A stretch of DNA of 64,000 nt from Cytophagales bacterium (GTDB lineage Bacteria; Pseudomonadota; Gammaproteobacteria; Burkholderiales; Burkholderiaceae_C): the NCBI GenBank assembly GCA_030054145.1, contig JASGCK010000007.1:1-64000 (forward strand), read 5' to 3'. The notes under the pieces were generated by a model that worked only from the letters and a program-made list of their open reading frames with translations, searched no databases and had not been told where the DNA came from. Position numbers and translations under genes: made by a program. Shown piece after piece: positions 33,660-42,252 of the stretch; positions within the stretch are counted from its first letter, which is position 1; each line of letters starts with the position of its first letter.

Positions 33660-33765
33660 GTTTGCCAACAATCCCCATAGGGAAGTAATAAACCTTGAGC
33701 CAACTGGCGGCGACGCGTGATAGCCAATAACGCATAAAGCTTTGCTCACGCAGTAGTTGGCGAAA
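33646..33765 (-). pseudogene. Possible MFS transporter 5' remnant
   Basis: On the minus strand, FRQLLREQSFMRYWLSRVAA resembles the N-terminus of EntS-like MFS exporters (LLREPSFLRYWLSRVAA). The frame then runs into unrelated residues and a stop. It lies in the 132 bp between the crotonase and the sugar isomerase-like gene. Short match, low certainty. Confidence 0.3.
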
Positions 33766-33791
33766 CTCTGAGTCTGGTGGCTTTGCTGTGA

Positions 33792-34625
33792 TCAAGATGG
33801 CATCCAGCCAGCGCGCATCCAGCCAAGACCAGCGCTGGTGCCGTCCGTGACTGCGCCCCTTGCTGGGCGATACTCGCAGCCGACCCATCCATCCCAGCCG
33901 CAGTCGTTTGACACTTCCTCAATCACGCTAAAAATGTAGTCGTAGCTCATCTCACCAAGATCAGGCTCATGCCGCATTGGCACGCCTGCAATTTGAAAAT
34001 GTCCCACGCGGCCCGTGGGCAGATACTTTTTAATCTTCATCGTCAAATCGCCCTCCACAATTTGGCAGTGATAGAGATCAAATTGCACTTTCACGTTTGG
34101 CTCGCCAATGGCTTCAATGAGTTGGTGCGCATGATCTTGTCGATTTAAAAAGTAGTTGGGAATATCGCGCGTGTTAATGGGTTCAATTAGCACATTCACG
34201 CCCAGCAGCGCGGCAGCTTTTGCCGCGTAGCGGATGTTGGTGATGTACGTTGCAGTGAGCAACTCCCTAGCGATGCCCTCTGGCATCACTCCCGCCATGA
34301 CGTGCAGGCGAGGGCAGTGCAACGCTGTGGCATATTCCAGCGCAAGCGCTATGCTTGTTTGAAACTCCGCTTCGCGCTCCGCTAGGCAAGCCAGCCCGCG
34401 TTCGCCCGCATCAAAATCGCCTGGAGGCGCGTTAAACAAAACTTGCTGTAAGCCACATTCAGCAAGCCTTGCCGCGATATCTTGTTTGTCGTAAGCGTAG
34501 GGAAATAAAAATTCAACGCCTTTGAATCCGTCTTTGGCGGCAGCCGCAAAGCGATCACATCCTGAGCGGTCTAAGAAAGGCCGCTCGGGGTAGAGCATGG
34601 AGAGATTGGCGGCAAATTTCGGCAT
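33792..34625 (-). CDS. Hydroxypyruvate isomerase-like TIM-barrel protein
   Basis: 277 residues. Starts [20 protein letters not shown], the usual start of Hyi/OtnI proteins. Metal-binding Glu/Asp/His: [37 protein letters not shown] and HFQIAGVP. The family isomerises hydroxypyruvate/tartronate semialdehyde or 2-oxo-tetronates. No glyoxylate carboligase gene is adjacent, so the substrate is open. The C-terminal about 20 residues ([16 protein letters not shown]) look aberrant and may be a replaced end next to the transporter remnant. Confidence 0.85.
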   Translation of the reverse strand: MPKFAANLSMLYPERPFLDRSGCDRFAAAAKDGFKGVEFLFPYAYDKQDIAARLAECGLQQVLFNAPPGDFDAGERGLACLAEREAEFQTSIALALEYATALHCPRLHVMAGVMPEGIARELLTATYITNIRYAAKAAALLGVNVLIEPINTRDIPNYFLNRQDHAHQLIEAIGEPNVKVQFDLYHCQIVEGDLTMKIKKYLPTGRVGHFQIAGVPMRHEPDLGEMSYDYIFSVIEEVSNDCGWDGWVGCEYRPARGAVTDGTSAGLGWMRAGWMPS

Positions 34626-34638
34626 GAATGATTTCGTT

Positions 34639-35058
34639 CTAGTTGTGTTTGATTTTGATGCGCCAGTCTTCAGTCACTAATCCGTCCATCATTTGAAACG
34701 CCTGATCGCTTGTCACCAAAATCGCACCGACAGCGGCAGCGTGCGCACCGATGAGCATATCGAGTGAACCCAGCGTATGGCCTTGTAACGCCATGCTGGC
34801 TCGCAACAACCCGTAACGCTCCGTGACCGTGTTATCCCACGGCAGCGCGGTGACGCGACGTAAAAACTCCCTCACAGCTCGCGCAAGATGAGTAGCCTCT
34901 GGGCGCTTGGCGATGCCAAATAGCAATTCACCCTCGGTGATAGCCGATAGGCACAAAGCGCTCATTGGTACAGCGAGCAATCGCTTTGTGACCGCAGGGT
35001 CAGAGCGCAAAAAATAGCTGACCGTATTGGTGTCCAGCATATAGCGCACAGAACTCAC
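34639..35058 (-). CDS. vapC: VapC-type PIN-domain toxin
   Basis: 139 residues from a GTG at 35058 that overlaps the antitoxin stop (GTGA). PIN acids: D in [12 protein letters not shown] in [12 protein letters not shown] in [11 protein letters not shown] and D in ILVTSDQAF. VapC toxins cleave specific tRNAs or rRNA. It follows its antitoxin in the standard VapBC order, unlike the cassette-borne PIN pair at 1070-1755. Confidence 0.9.
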   Translation of the reverse strand: MSSVRYMLDTNTVSYFLRSDPAVTKRLLAVPMSALCLSAITEGELLFGIAKRPEATHLARAVREFLRRVTALPWDNTVTERYGLLRASMALQGHTLGSLDMLIGAHAAAVGAILVTSDQAFQMMDGLVTEDWRIKIKHN

Positions 35059-35336
35059 TTGCGCCAACCTTCAAATGGATCGCGATGTTGAGTGGACATA
35101 GCGTGAGCGGATTGACGCTCTTCGTGGCTTAAAAAATCAGCAGGAACGTCGGCAGCTTGCAAAACTTCAAAAAAACCATCCCACGTGGTTGGCTTGCGCG
35201 ACAAAATGATATCGCCTGTGCTTGCATCTTGCCGAATAAAAACCTCTTTGACTGTGCTCGTATCAAATCGATACATCAACGGTAACCGTACCGCTTGGCT
35301 GTTGCCGTTGTTAAATAATTTAGCGACCTGTTGCAT
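35055..35336 (-). CDS. vapB: VapB-type antitoxin (AbrB/MazE fold)
   Basis: 93 residues from ATG 35336 with GGAGGTCATC just upstream. The N-terminal AbrB-like domain is MQQVAKLFNNGNSQAVRLP. The C-terminal part, including EGWRK, should wrap VapC. It neutralises VapC and represses its own promoter. The palindrome at 35362-35381, just upstream, is a good operator candidate. Confidence 0.9.
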   Translation of the reverse strand: MQQVAKLFNNGNSQAVRLPLMYRFDTSTVKEVFIRQDASTGDIILSRKPTTWDGFFEVLQAADVPADFLSHEERQSAHAMSTQHRDPFEGWRK

Positions 35337-35361
35337 GATGACCTCCGCAATTGTGCCGATT

Positions 35362-35381
35362 GTATATATGAAAATATATAC
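35362..35381. promoter_or_regulatory. Palindromic operator/promoter candidate of vapBC
   Basis: GTATATAT-GAAA-ATATATAC, a perfect 8-bp inverted repeat, 26 bp before the vapB start. It is AT-rich enough to overlap the -10. Its position matches known autoregulation of VapBC operons. Confidence 0.6.
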
Positions 35382-35433
35382 TTTCTGGACGGCTTGAGCG
35401 ACGGGTCTATTCAACTATGCAGTGAACGAGCAA

Positions 35434-36372
35434 TTAAAACTTCACCGTACTCATACGCGCAGAGATTGCGTAGAACTCGCGAATCGTCTCGTCGATGATG
35501 CCCTGCACCGAGGCGACGCTATGAATCAACCCCGCCGATTGCCCAGCCAGCGCAGGCGCAGCTTCCATATCGCCGCCAAAGTACACCTGCTGGATGCCTG
35601 CAAACTCGGTCGCAGACATCACGCCCGACTCCAGCATGGCGGTGGTGCGCTCGGTCTTTAAAGCGCGAATGCACGGCGTAGATTTTTTGTTGAGCACATA
35701 CGTGCCCGTTGCCTCTGCATCCACAATCGCTTGCTTGAAGTTGGCGTGGACGGGGCTCTCTAGGCTTGCCACAAAGCGCGTGCCCATTTGGATAGCCTCG
35801 GCACCTAGCGCAAACGCCGCTGCCATGCCGCGCCCATCGACAATGCCGCCCGCTGCGACCAGCGGCACATCCACGCATTCGCGAATCGCTTGCAACAACA
35901 CCAGTGTGCTGACTTCTTCAGGATTTTTAAAGCCGCCGCCTTCCGCGCCTTCCACCACCAAGCCGTCAATGCCCGCATCCACGCACTTGAGTGCGGTATC
36001 TAGCGTGGGTACAGCGTGATAGACGACGATGCCGGCGCTTTTGAGCGGTGCAATAAATTTGGCAGGACTACCGGCCGAGGTGGTCACAAATTTCACGCCC
36101 GATTCGCAGACAAAACGCAGCATCGCGTCGTCTTTTAAAAACCGAATCGGCAGGTTGACACCAAACGGCAAACCAAGCGCCGCCATCGCCGTGATCTCGG
36201 CTTTGCAGGCTTCGGTTTCACCCGACGAGGTTTCAATAATGCCAAGACCACCTGCCCGCGAGACCGCACCCGCTAAGGCGCGGCGGGCAATCCAGCCCAT
36301 TGGGGCTTGAATAATGGGGTAGCGAGCGCCTGTGTGGGCGAGGACTCTGTTGGCGGTAGGGTGGGTAGTCAT
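35434..36372 (-). CDS. Nitronate monooxygenase-like FMN enzyme
   Basis: 312 residues from ATG 36372 (MTTHPTANRVLAHTGARYPI). YPIIQAPMGWIARRALAGAV, the AAGGIVDGRGMAAAFALGAE segment and MGTRFVASLES are typical of 2-nitropropane dioxygenase/NMO enzymes that bind FMN in a TIM barrel. They oxidise nitronates such as propionate-3-nitronate; some act on other acids. Divergent from the SDR-GST operon. Confidence 0.88.
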   Translation of the reverse strand: MTTHPTANRVLAHTGARYPIIQAPMGWIARRALAGAVSRAGGLGIIETSSGETEACKAEITAMAALGLPFGVNLPIRFLKDDAMLRFVCESGVKFVTTSAGSPAKFIAPLKSAGIVVYHAVPTLDTALKCVDAGIDGLVVEGAEGGGFKNPEEVSTLVLLQAIRECVDVPLVAAGGIVDGRGMAAAFALGAEAIQMGTRFVASLESPVHANFKQAIVDAEATGTYVLNKKSTPCIRALKTERTTAMLESGVMSATEFAGIQQVYFGGDMEAAPALAGQSAGLIHSVASVQGIIDETIREFYAISARMSTVKF

Positions 36373-36452
36373 GTGTGGCGTAAACAATGTGAGGTTGTGC
36401 GATAGAACGGGTTACGATGATTCCTTTTTCATCATCTTATAGGGACACCATT

Positions 36453-37256
36453 ATGACGAGCAATTTCACGCAAAACCTTTTTTCGCTCCAAGGTCGCGTT
36501 GCCTTGGTGACGGGCGGCTACCGAGGCATTGGACGCATGATTGCCACGGGCTTTTTGCAACAAGGCGCGACGGTCTATATCTGCGGACGCAAGGCGCTGG
36601 AGTGCGATACCGCGGCCAAAGAGATGAGTCAGTTTGGCGCGTGTATGTCGCTGCCGTGCGATATCTCACAGCCTGAAGGTGTCGCTGATTTGGTTGCGCG
36701 ATTCCGTGCGCGGGAATCCAAACTCGACATCTTGGTCAACAACGCAGGTGCTGCGTGGGCCGAGCCATTTGAGCAGTTCCCCGAAAAAGGCTGGGACAAA
36801 GTGGTCGATCTCAACATGAAAACGCCGTTCTTTTTAACGCAAGCGCTTTATACCGAGTTGCAGGCAAGTGCCCGGCAAGCCGCGTCTAGCATGGGTTCGC
36901 ACTGTGCCAAAGTGATCAACATCGCCAGCATTGATGGCGTGTCGGTTAACCCTCTGGAGACGTATTCTTATGCCGCCAGTAAAGCGGGCTTAATCCATTT
37001 AACCCGCCGCATGGCACTGAAATTAGCGCCCGAAGGCATTGCGGTATCGGCCATTGCCCCAGGCGCGTTTGCGTCCGACATGAACACCGTTGCGCGTGAT
37101 CACGCGGTGGAGACCGCCAAGCGCATTCCTTCGCGCCGCATTGGTACGGCGGAAGATATGGCGGGCGCGGCGATTTATTTGGCATCGAGGGCGGGCGACT
37201 ATGTGATTGGCTCGACGCTGATTGTGGATGGCGGCGTGACGTATGCTCGCGGCTAA
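36453..37256 (+). CDS. SDR-family oxidoreductase
   Basis: 267 residues from ATG 36453 with AGGGAC upstream. Nucleotide-binding VTGGYRGIGRMIATG, NNAGA, and the catalytic Ser in NIASIDG with YSYAASKAGL (YxxxK). NAD(P)-dependent dehydrogenase or reductase of unknown substrate. First gene of a three-gene set with two glutathione S-transferases, suggesting a detoxification or catabolic role. Confidence 0.9.
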   Translation: MTSNFTQNLFSLQGRVALVTGGYRGIGRMIATGFLQQGATVYICGRKALECDTAAKEMSQFGACMSLPCDISQPEGVADLVARFRARESKLDILVNNAGAAWAEPFEQFPEKGWDKVVDLNMKTPFFLTQALYTELQASARQAASSMGSHCAKVINIASIDGVSVNPLETYSYAASKAGLIHLTRRMALKLAPEGIAVSAIAPGAFASDMNTVARDHAVETAKRIPSRRIGTAEDMAGAAIYLASRAGDYVIGSTLIVDGGVTYARG

Positions 37257-37283
37257 CAATAAACAACACAGAAAGAGCGCAGC

Positions 37284-38174
37284 ATGAGTGACACCACAGC
37301 CTACACACCACCCGCTATTTGGACTTGGGACAAAGCTAGCGGCGGACGCTTTGCCAATATCAATCGCCCGATTGCGGGTGCAACGCACGACAAGGAGTTG
37401 CCCGTGGGCAAGCATCCGTTTCAGCTTTATTCGCTGGCCACCCCGAACGGCGTGAAGGTGACTGTGATGCTAGAGGAGCTTTTGGCACTCGGTCATACAG
37501 GTGCTGAATACGACGCGTGGTTGATTCGCATCAACGAGGGCGAGCAATTTAGCAGCGGCTTTGTGGCGGTCAATCCGAACTCTAAAATCCCAGCGCTGCT
37601 GGATCGCAGCAACCCAAGCCAGCCCATTCGCGTGTTTGAATCGGGTGCGATTTTGCTGCATTTAGCCCAAAAGTTTGATGCGTTTTTGCCCAAAGATGTG
37701 GCGCAAAAAACAGAATGCCTGTCGTGGCTGTTCTGGCAAATGGGCAGTGCGCCCTATTTAGGCGGCGGCTTTGGTCACTTTTATGCCTATGCGCCAACCA
37801 AGATGGAATATCCGATTAACCGTTTTGCGATGGAAGTGAAGCGCCAATTGGATGTGTTGGATAAGCGGCTGGCCGCTACGCCATACCTTGCGGGAGATGA
37901 GTACACCATTGCGGATATGGCGGTGTGGGCTTGGTACGGCGCGCTCGTCAAAGGGCAGCAATACGAGGCGGCTGAGTTTTTGCAAGTGCAGACATACACC
38001 AACGTTGTGCGCTGGACCGATCACATAGCCATGCGCCCTGCGGTACAGCGCGGGCGGCTTGTTAACCGCGTGGTGGGCAAGCCCGAGAACCAGTTGCGCG
38101 AGCGGCATGATGCCAGCGATATTGACGAAGTGCTTGCCAAAGCACGGCACCTCAAAGCGGGCCAAGCGTCATGA
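37284..38174 (+). CDS. yghU: YghU-like glutathione S-transferase / disulfide-bond oxidoreductase
   Basis: 296 residues. Long N-terminal extension (TPPAIWTWDKASGGRFANIN, RPIAGATHDKELPVG) typical of YghU, then the thioredoxin-like GST domain (LATPNGVKVTVMLEELL, NPNSKIPALLD) and the helical C-domain (FGHFYAYAPTKMEYPINRF). Acts with two glutathiones as a disulfide reductase. The stop overlaps the next GST gene (ATGA). Confidence 0.92.
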   Translation: MSDTTAYTPPAIWTWDKASGGRFANINRPIAGATHDKELPVGKHPFQLYSLATPNGVKVTVMLEELLALGHTGAEYDAWLIRINEGEQFSSGFVAVNPNSKIPALLDRSNPSQPIRVFESGAILLHLAQKFDAFLPKDVAQKTECLSWLFWQMGSAPYLGGGFGHFYAYAPTKMEYPINRFAMEVKRQLDVLDKRLAATPYLAGDEYTIADMAVWAWYGALVKGQQYEAAEFLQVQTYTNVVRWTDHIAMRPAVQRGRLVNRVVGKPENQLRERHDASDIDEVLAKARHLKAGQAS

Positions 38175-38797
38175 TTTTTTACGATTGCGCCACCGCACCC
38201 AGTCCGCGCCGAGCGCGTATTTTTTTGGCAGAAAAAGGCGTGCCACACGAGACCGTGCCAATCGATTTGCGCACGGGCGAACAGATGAGTGCCGCTTACC
38301 AAGCGATCAACCCGCAGTGCACCGTGCCAGCGCTACGCACGCCCGAGGGCTTGGTGTTGACCGATAACGCTGCCATTGCCGCCTATTTAGAAGCCAGCTA
38401 TCCCAATCCACCGCTGCTAGGCGTGTCTGCTACCGACAAGGCTGACATTGCCAGCATGAATTGGCGAGTGGAGTTTGAAGGTTTGATGGCCATTGCCGAG
38501 GCGCTGCGCAACAGCACGCCTGCGATGGTGAACCGCGCCTTGCCTGGCCCGCATAACTACGCCCAAATCCCCGATTTGGCAGCGCGTGGCTTGCTGCGCG
38601 TTCAGCACTTCATGGATATGCTCGATGCGCACTTAGCACATCGTGAGTTTGTTGCCGCAGAGCAAATCAGCGTAGCGGACATCAGCGCCGTGGTTGCCGT
38701 TGACTTTGCGCGAGTCGTGCGGATCAAGCCTAGCGAGCAGCACGTCAACCTCTTGCGTTGGCGTGCAGCTATGGCGCTGCGGCCTGCGTTTGCCTGA
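38171..38797 (+). CDS. Glutathione S-transferase family protein
   Basis: 208 residues. N-terminal thioredoxin fold (MIFYDCATAPSPRRARIFL, NPQCTVPALRTPEG, DNAAIAAYLE) and helical C-domain. The active-site region lacks the SSCSxRVR motif of maleylacetoacetate isomerase, so it is not an obvious partner for hmgA/fahA. Co-transcribed with YghU and the SDR. Confidence 0.88.
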   Translation: MIFYDCATAPSPRRARIFLAEKGVPHETVPIDLRTGEQMSAAYQAINPQCTVPALRTPEGLVLTDNAAIAAYLEASYPNPPLLGVSATDKADIASMNWRVEFEGLMAIAEALRNSTPAMVNRALPGPHNYAQIPDLAARGLLRVQHFMDMLDAHLAHREFVAAEQISVADISAVVAVDFARVVRIKPSEQHVNLLRWRAAMALRPAFA

Positions 38798-39023
38798 GGT
38801 TAAAAACTCGCTAGGCCAATACCTGCAAGGCTTGCGGGCCAATAATGGCCTGGAGACCTTATCCTATATGGCTTCCGAGCATGGCATGGTGGTCAGAAAA
38901 GACAAAACAAAACGTTCGGAGGATGACCATTTACTTGGCATAGGGAAAATGGTCTGGTTTTGAACGTTTTCCTGACGTCAGAAAAACGTTACGCTAGCGT
39001 TTATTTGTTGAAGGAATGGGATT
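38798..39023. other. Intergenic region with nested inverted repeat
   Basis: 226 bp with no convincing gene; the frame LGQYLQGLRANNGLETLSY to GKMVWF is open but has no start of its own. It holds the nested hairpin described at 38909-38970, a TGACGTCA palindrome at 38973-38980 and repeated AACGTT words. Possibly part of an element that also carried the DinD-like gene. Confidence 0.5.
38909..38970. repeat. Nested inverted repeat (cruciform-like)
   Basis: Outer arms AAAACGTTC (38909-38917) and GAACGTTTT (38962-38970); inner arms GACCATTT (38925-38932) and AAATGGTC (38947-38954); 14-nt loop. No T-run follows, so it is not a standard terminator for the GST operon. Confidence 0.75.
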
Positions 39024-39419
39024 ATGAAAACAGAAATGATTGAATCACTAACCAACTCTTTTGAAGAGCAAACGGGCGATACGCAAAGCTTTGCACTGAT
39101 TCGCAGCAAGGGAGACGCGGCTCTTTTTGGCAAATCCACGCAGGCCATGAAGGCGCAGTGGCAAGTGCCCGAGAGTCGTCCGTTGGCGGACTTTGCACCA
39201 ACAATTATTTTGAAAGCGAAGGACTTTGCCACAGAGATCACCAACTTCAACGCGCGGCAGCATTCGATGCGGGATGAGCGAGCGATTTCTAACGAGCACA
39301 TCACTAATAACGAGGCCGTGAGAAACACGCTGTTAGAGCGTGGCATTCGTCCTGAAAGTCTTGCGCCTATGGTGGATGTGCTCTCGCGCATTCATGCTGA
39401 TGAGCCTGAAGTCGCTTGA
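39024..39419 (+). CDS. DinD-like protein with internal deletion
   Basis: 131 residues. The first 15 (MKTEMIESLTNSFEE) match the start of DinD-like damage-inducible proteins. Residues 16-131 (TQSFALIRSKGDAALFGKST, ESRPLADFAPTIILKAKDFA, then RGIRPESL) match their C-terminal domain. The roughly 100 or more residues of the Bro-N-like domain that should lie between are absent, yet the frame is kept. It is likely a non-functional or altered protein. ATG preceded by GAAGGAAT. Confidence 0.65.
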   Translation: MKTEMIESLTNSFEEQTGDTQSFALIRSKGDAALFGKSTQAMKAQWQVPESRPLADFAPTIILKAKDFATEITNFNARQHSMRDERAISNEHITNNEAVRNTLLERGIRPESLAPMVDVLSRIHADEPEVA

Positions 39420-39925
39420 AGACCTTCCTCGACAAACTACGCGGCGACAAAATGCCCATTGCGCCTCGTGCGCGGGGTAGGGCGATTGCATTGACTTGGC
39501 TGGGCTGCTGGTTGGCGGTTGGGCTGCTTGCGTGGCTGAGCGTGCATTGGCAAGCCGCGCTTTTAATGGCGCCATTTGGCGCATCGTGTTTACTGGTGTT
39601 TGGTTATCCTGACGGCTTTTTTTCGCAGCCGCGTCATGTGGTTGTTGGGCACGTTTTAAGCTCCTTGATTGGGCTGCTGCTGTTGCGCTTGTTTGGCCCT
39701 GCTTGGTGGTCGCTGGCGCTGGCGGTTGCTACGGCTGTGGCGGCGATGATGTGGCTGCGCGTGGTGCATCCGCCTGCGGGCGCAAACGCCATCATCATTT
39801 TTATGACGCAACCGAGCTGGGAGTTTTTGCTCTATCCCTCGCTGGTTGGTGCTTTGCTGATTGTGGGCGTGGCTCTGATTTACCACAACATCACGCGCCC
39901 ACAGCGTTACCCGAAATATTGGTAG
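39416..39925 (+). CDS. HPP family membrane protein
   Basis: 169 residues from a TTG at 39416 that overlaps the previous stop (ATG 39452 is the alternative, 157 residues). Four membrane segments; VVHPPAGANAIIIF contains the HPP motif that names the family. Plant HPP proteins have been linked to nitrite transport; the bacterial role is unproven. It may be transcribed with the BaiN-like gene two bases further on. Confidence 0.85.
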   Translation: MKTFLDKLRGDKMPIAPRARGRAIALTWLGCWLAVGLLAWLSVHWQAALLMAPFGASCLLVFGYPDGFFSQPRHVVVGHVLSSLIGLLLLRLFGPAWWSLALAVATAVAAMMWLRVVHPPAGANAIIIFMTQPSWEFLLYPSLVGALLIVGVALIYHNITRPQRYPKYW

Positions 39926-39927
39926 TG

Positions 39928-41151
39928 ATGGCAAACGCAGCAACGCACTACGACGTGATCATTATTGGCGGCGGCGCATCGGGGCTTATGTGCGCCATGA
40001 CGGCTGGCGGGCGTGGGCGGCGGGTGCTGGTGCTGGAGGGCAGCAACAAAGTGGGTAAAAAGATTTTGATGTCGGGCGGTGGGCGCTGTAACTTCACCAA
40101 CCTTGAGGTGTTGCCAAAAAACTTTATTTCAAACAATCCGCGCTTTTGTATATCGGCGCTCAAGCGCTACACGTCGCGCGACTTTATTGCGCTGGTGGAG
40201 AAGCACAACATTGCTTATGCCGAGCGCGATCTGGGCAAGCTGTTTTGCCTAGACTCGGCCAAGGACATTTTGAATATGCTGCTAACAGAAGCCGCCGCTG
40301 CGAGCGTAGAGATTCAAGTCGGCCGCAAAGCCACGTCCATCAAGGCCTTGCAGGGCGGCGGCGCAGCGGGCGGGTTTGCCGTGGACGAGTTCACGTGCGA
40401 GTCGTTGGTGATTGCCAGCGGTGGTTTGTCGATTCCAACGATGGGCGCATCAGGCTTTGGCTACGAGGTGGCACGCCAGTTTGGGCATACGGTGCTGCCA
40501 ACCCGCGCAGGCCTTGTTCCGTTTACGTTTAGCGATAAGTTCAAGGATGTGTCGCAGCAGCTATCGGGGCTGGCAATGGATGTGGATTTGTCTTGCACGA
40601 GTGCAAGCTTCAACGAGGCGGTGCTCTTTACGCACCGAGGGCTGTCGGGGCCTGCGGCATTGCAACTCTCTAACTATTGGCAAATGGGCGAGCCGATTGC
40701 GCTCAATTTATTTCCAAACGAGAGCGAATCTGAATTGCTGGACTGGCTACTTTCGCGCAAAAGCAAGCATCCTCAATCGCTTTTGCGAACGCTGCTCGCA
40801 GAGCATCCAACGGTGCGTTTGGCAAAAAGTTTGGTGCTGGAATTACAAGCGGCGCTGTGGGATAAATACGCGGAGTGCGCGATTGCGCAAATGCCTGATG
40901 CTGCGCTAACCCTTATTGGACAAGGCTTGCAAGCATGGCAACAAAAGCCATCGGGGACGGAGGGCTACCGCACGGCGGAGGTGACGCTGGGCGGCGTAGA
41001 TACCAAAGAGTTGTCTTCTAAAACGATGGAGTCAAGCCGCCAAGCGGGGCTTTATTTTGTGGGTGAGGTCGTGGATGTCTCGGGGCACTTGGGTGGCTAC
41101 AACTTCCAGTGGGCGTGGGCGAGCGGGCACGCGGCGGGGGAAGTGGTGTGA
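39928..41151 (+). CDS. HI0933/BaiN-like flavoprotein
   Basis: 407 residues from ATG 39928 (MANAATHYDVIIIGGGASGL), chosen because the dinucleotide-binding motif follows directly; the longer frame overlaps the HPP gene. KILMSGGGRCNFTNLEV, LVIASGGLSIPTMGASGFGYEVA and GEVVDVSGHLGGYNFQWAWASG are signature segments. An FAD- and probably NAD(P)H-dependent reductase of unknown cellular substrate. Normal length. Confidence 0.9.
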   Translation: MANAATHYDVIIIGGGASGLMCAMTAGGRGRRVLVLEGSNKVGKKILMSGGGRCNFTNLEVLPKNFISNNPRFCISALKRYTSRDFIALVEKHNIAYAERDLGKLFCLDSAKDILNMLLTEAAAASVEIQVGRKATSIKALQGGGAAGGFAVDEFTCESLVIASGGLSIPTMGASGFGYEVARQFGHTVLPTRAGLVPFTFSDKFKDVSQQLSGLAMDVDLSCTSASFNEAVLFTHRGLSGPAALQLSNYWQMGEPIALNLFPNESESELLDWLLSRKSKHPQSLLRTLLAEHPTVRLAKSLVLELQAALWDKYAECAIAQMPDAALTLIGQGLQAWQQKPSGTEGYRTAEVTLGGVDTKELSSKTMESSRQAGLYFVGEVVDVSGHLGGYNFQWAWASGHAAGEVV

Positions 41152-41180
41152 GGCTTTAGTGGCGCGTGGCCTTGGCTGCG

Positions 41181-41848
41181 TTAGTTGGAAGGCGGCTTAG
41201 TCGCGGTTTGAAATTCTTTTAAAAGTAGCTCGGCGTTTTTTTTCGCTTCGGGACTGTTGACGTAATCCATGTACTCTTTATGATTTTTTTTCATCGCTCT
41301 GATGAGCTCTTGCAAGTTTGCGGGGTTGGCTGGCTTTAAGAGTGTTCCCGAAACAGGACTTGCCTCACGGCTTAACCCGTTTGCTTTATTTTGACCGGAG
41401 CTAGTCACGCTGGTATTCGCTTTCAAAATACGCTTCGTCAAATACACGTCCGCCCCCGTCAACATGCTGTATTCAACTGGGGATTGGGTATCGCCGCTCT
41501 CCGCCTTCACAGCTTCGCGGGTGCGCTTGAAAACTTGCTCAAGCGGTATATCGGGCACTTTCAACCATTTGGACAAATGCTTGGTATAGAGTCCGTGCCC
41601 GTCTGCGCCGTCTGCCGCCACGTGCCCAGGCTCGGTGGCGAAGGCGACTAGCGCGCCTGCTGGTGGGGTCATTTGCGCAAGGCCGACTGCCGCGCTGCTC
41701 TCGCCCCCGTCCGCATTGCCGCGCTGAGTTGCCAAGAGTGGATTGTTGCGACACGCATCCAAAATCAATAAATTGAGCTGCGCGCCCGTGTCACGCACGG
41801 CTTGCAGCATCACGTCCACGTCTAGCGCCGCGTCGCGTGCATCGGTGT
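41181..41848 (-). pseudogene. Caspase-like (peptidase C14) gene, 5'-truncated
   Basis: The open frame reads DTDARDAALDVDVMLQAVRD, then LLILDACRNNP with the catalytic Cys, GALVAFATEPGHVA, HGLYTKHLSKWL and SPVEYSMLTGADVYL, all typical of bacterial caspase-like proteins. The p20 part with the catalytic His is missing. Upstream the frame meets the dispersed repeat at 41849-41872 and a stop. The first ATG (41819) could start a 212-residue product that would be inactive. Confidence 0.75.
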
Positions 41849-41872
41849 CCCGTTCGGGCTGAGCCTGTCAAG
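41849..41872. repeat. Dispersed repeat at the junction of two truncated genes
   Basis: CCCGTTCGGGCTGAGCCTGTC followed by AAG, the same unit as at 7915-8001. Caspase-like homology ends on its left side and HipA homology begins on its right, both within a few bases. Confidence 0.7.
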
Positions 41873-42166
41873 TGGCAGCTAGCGCCCGCTTACGACATCA
41901 CGCACGCCTACAACCCGCAAAGCGCGTGGGTGAATCAGCACCTCATGTCGGTGAATGGCAAGTTTGCCAATATCACGTTGCAGGATATTGAGGTCGTGGC
42001 AGATCGGTATGAGATGCGCAAGCTGGTGAAGCCCATCATCGCAAAAGCTAAGGCGGCTCTAGCGCGTTGGCCGCATTACGCAACCGAAGCTGGCGTTGGG
42101 CAGCAGGAAACGGCCTCGATCGCGCAGGATATTGCCCAGTGCGCTAGTGGGAGCGATAGCCTCTAG
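41870..42166 (+). pseudogene. HipA-like toxin kinase, C-terminal remnant
   Basis: About 98 codons: KWQLAPAYDITHAYNPQSAW, VNQHLMSVNGKFANITLQDI, then ADRYEMRKLVKPIIAKAK, the end of HipA-type Ser/Thr kinases. The kinase core, including the ATP-binding and catalytic loop, is missing. The frame to the left is only the repeat. No hipB nearby. Confidence 0.75.
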
Positions 42167-42252
42167 TTTGTGTCGTTTTGGGAAATGGGGTTTGATCGTC
42201 ATAGAATCAAACCTTCATCAGCAACGTTCGCTGTGACACAAAGGAGCACATC

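Noticed and set aside
38171-38797. GST as the missing maleylacetoacetate isomerase
   Set aside because: It lacks the SSCSxRVR active-site motif and is tied to the YghU/SDR genes, far from hmgA/fahA.
38694-38963. Open 89-codon frame overlapping the GST gene end
   Set aside because: Its first third is a shadow of the GST gene, it has no ribosome site, and the rest lies on the nested inverted repeat.
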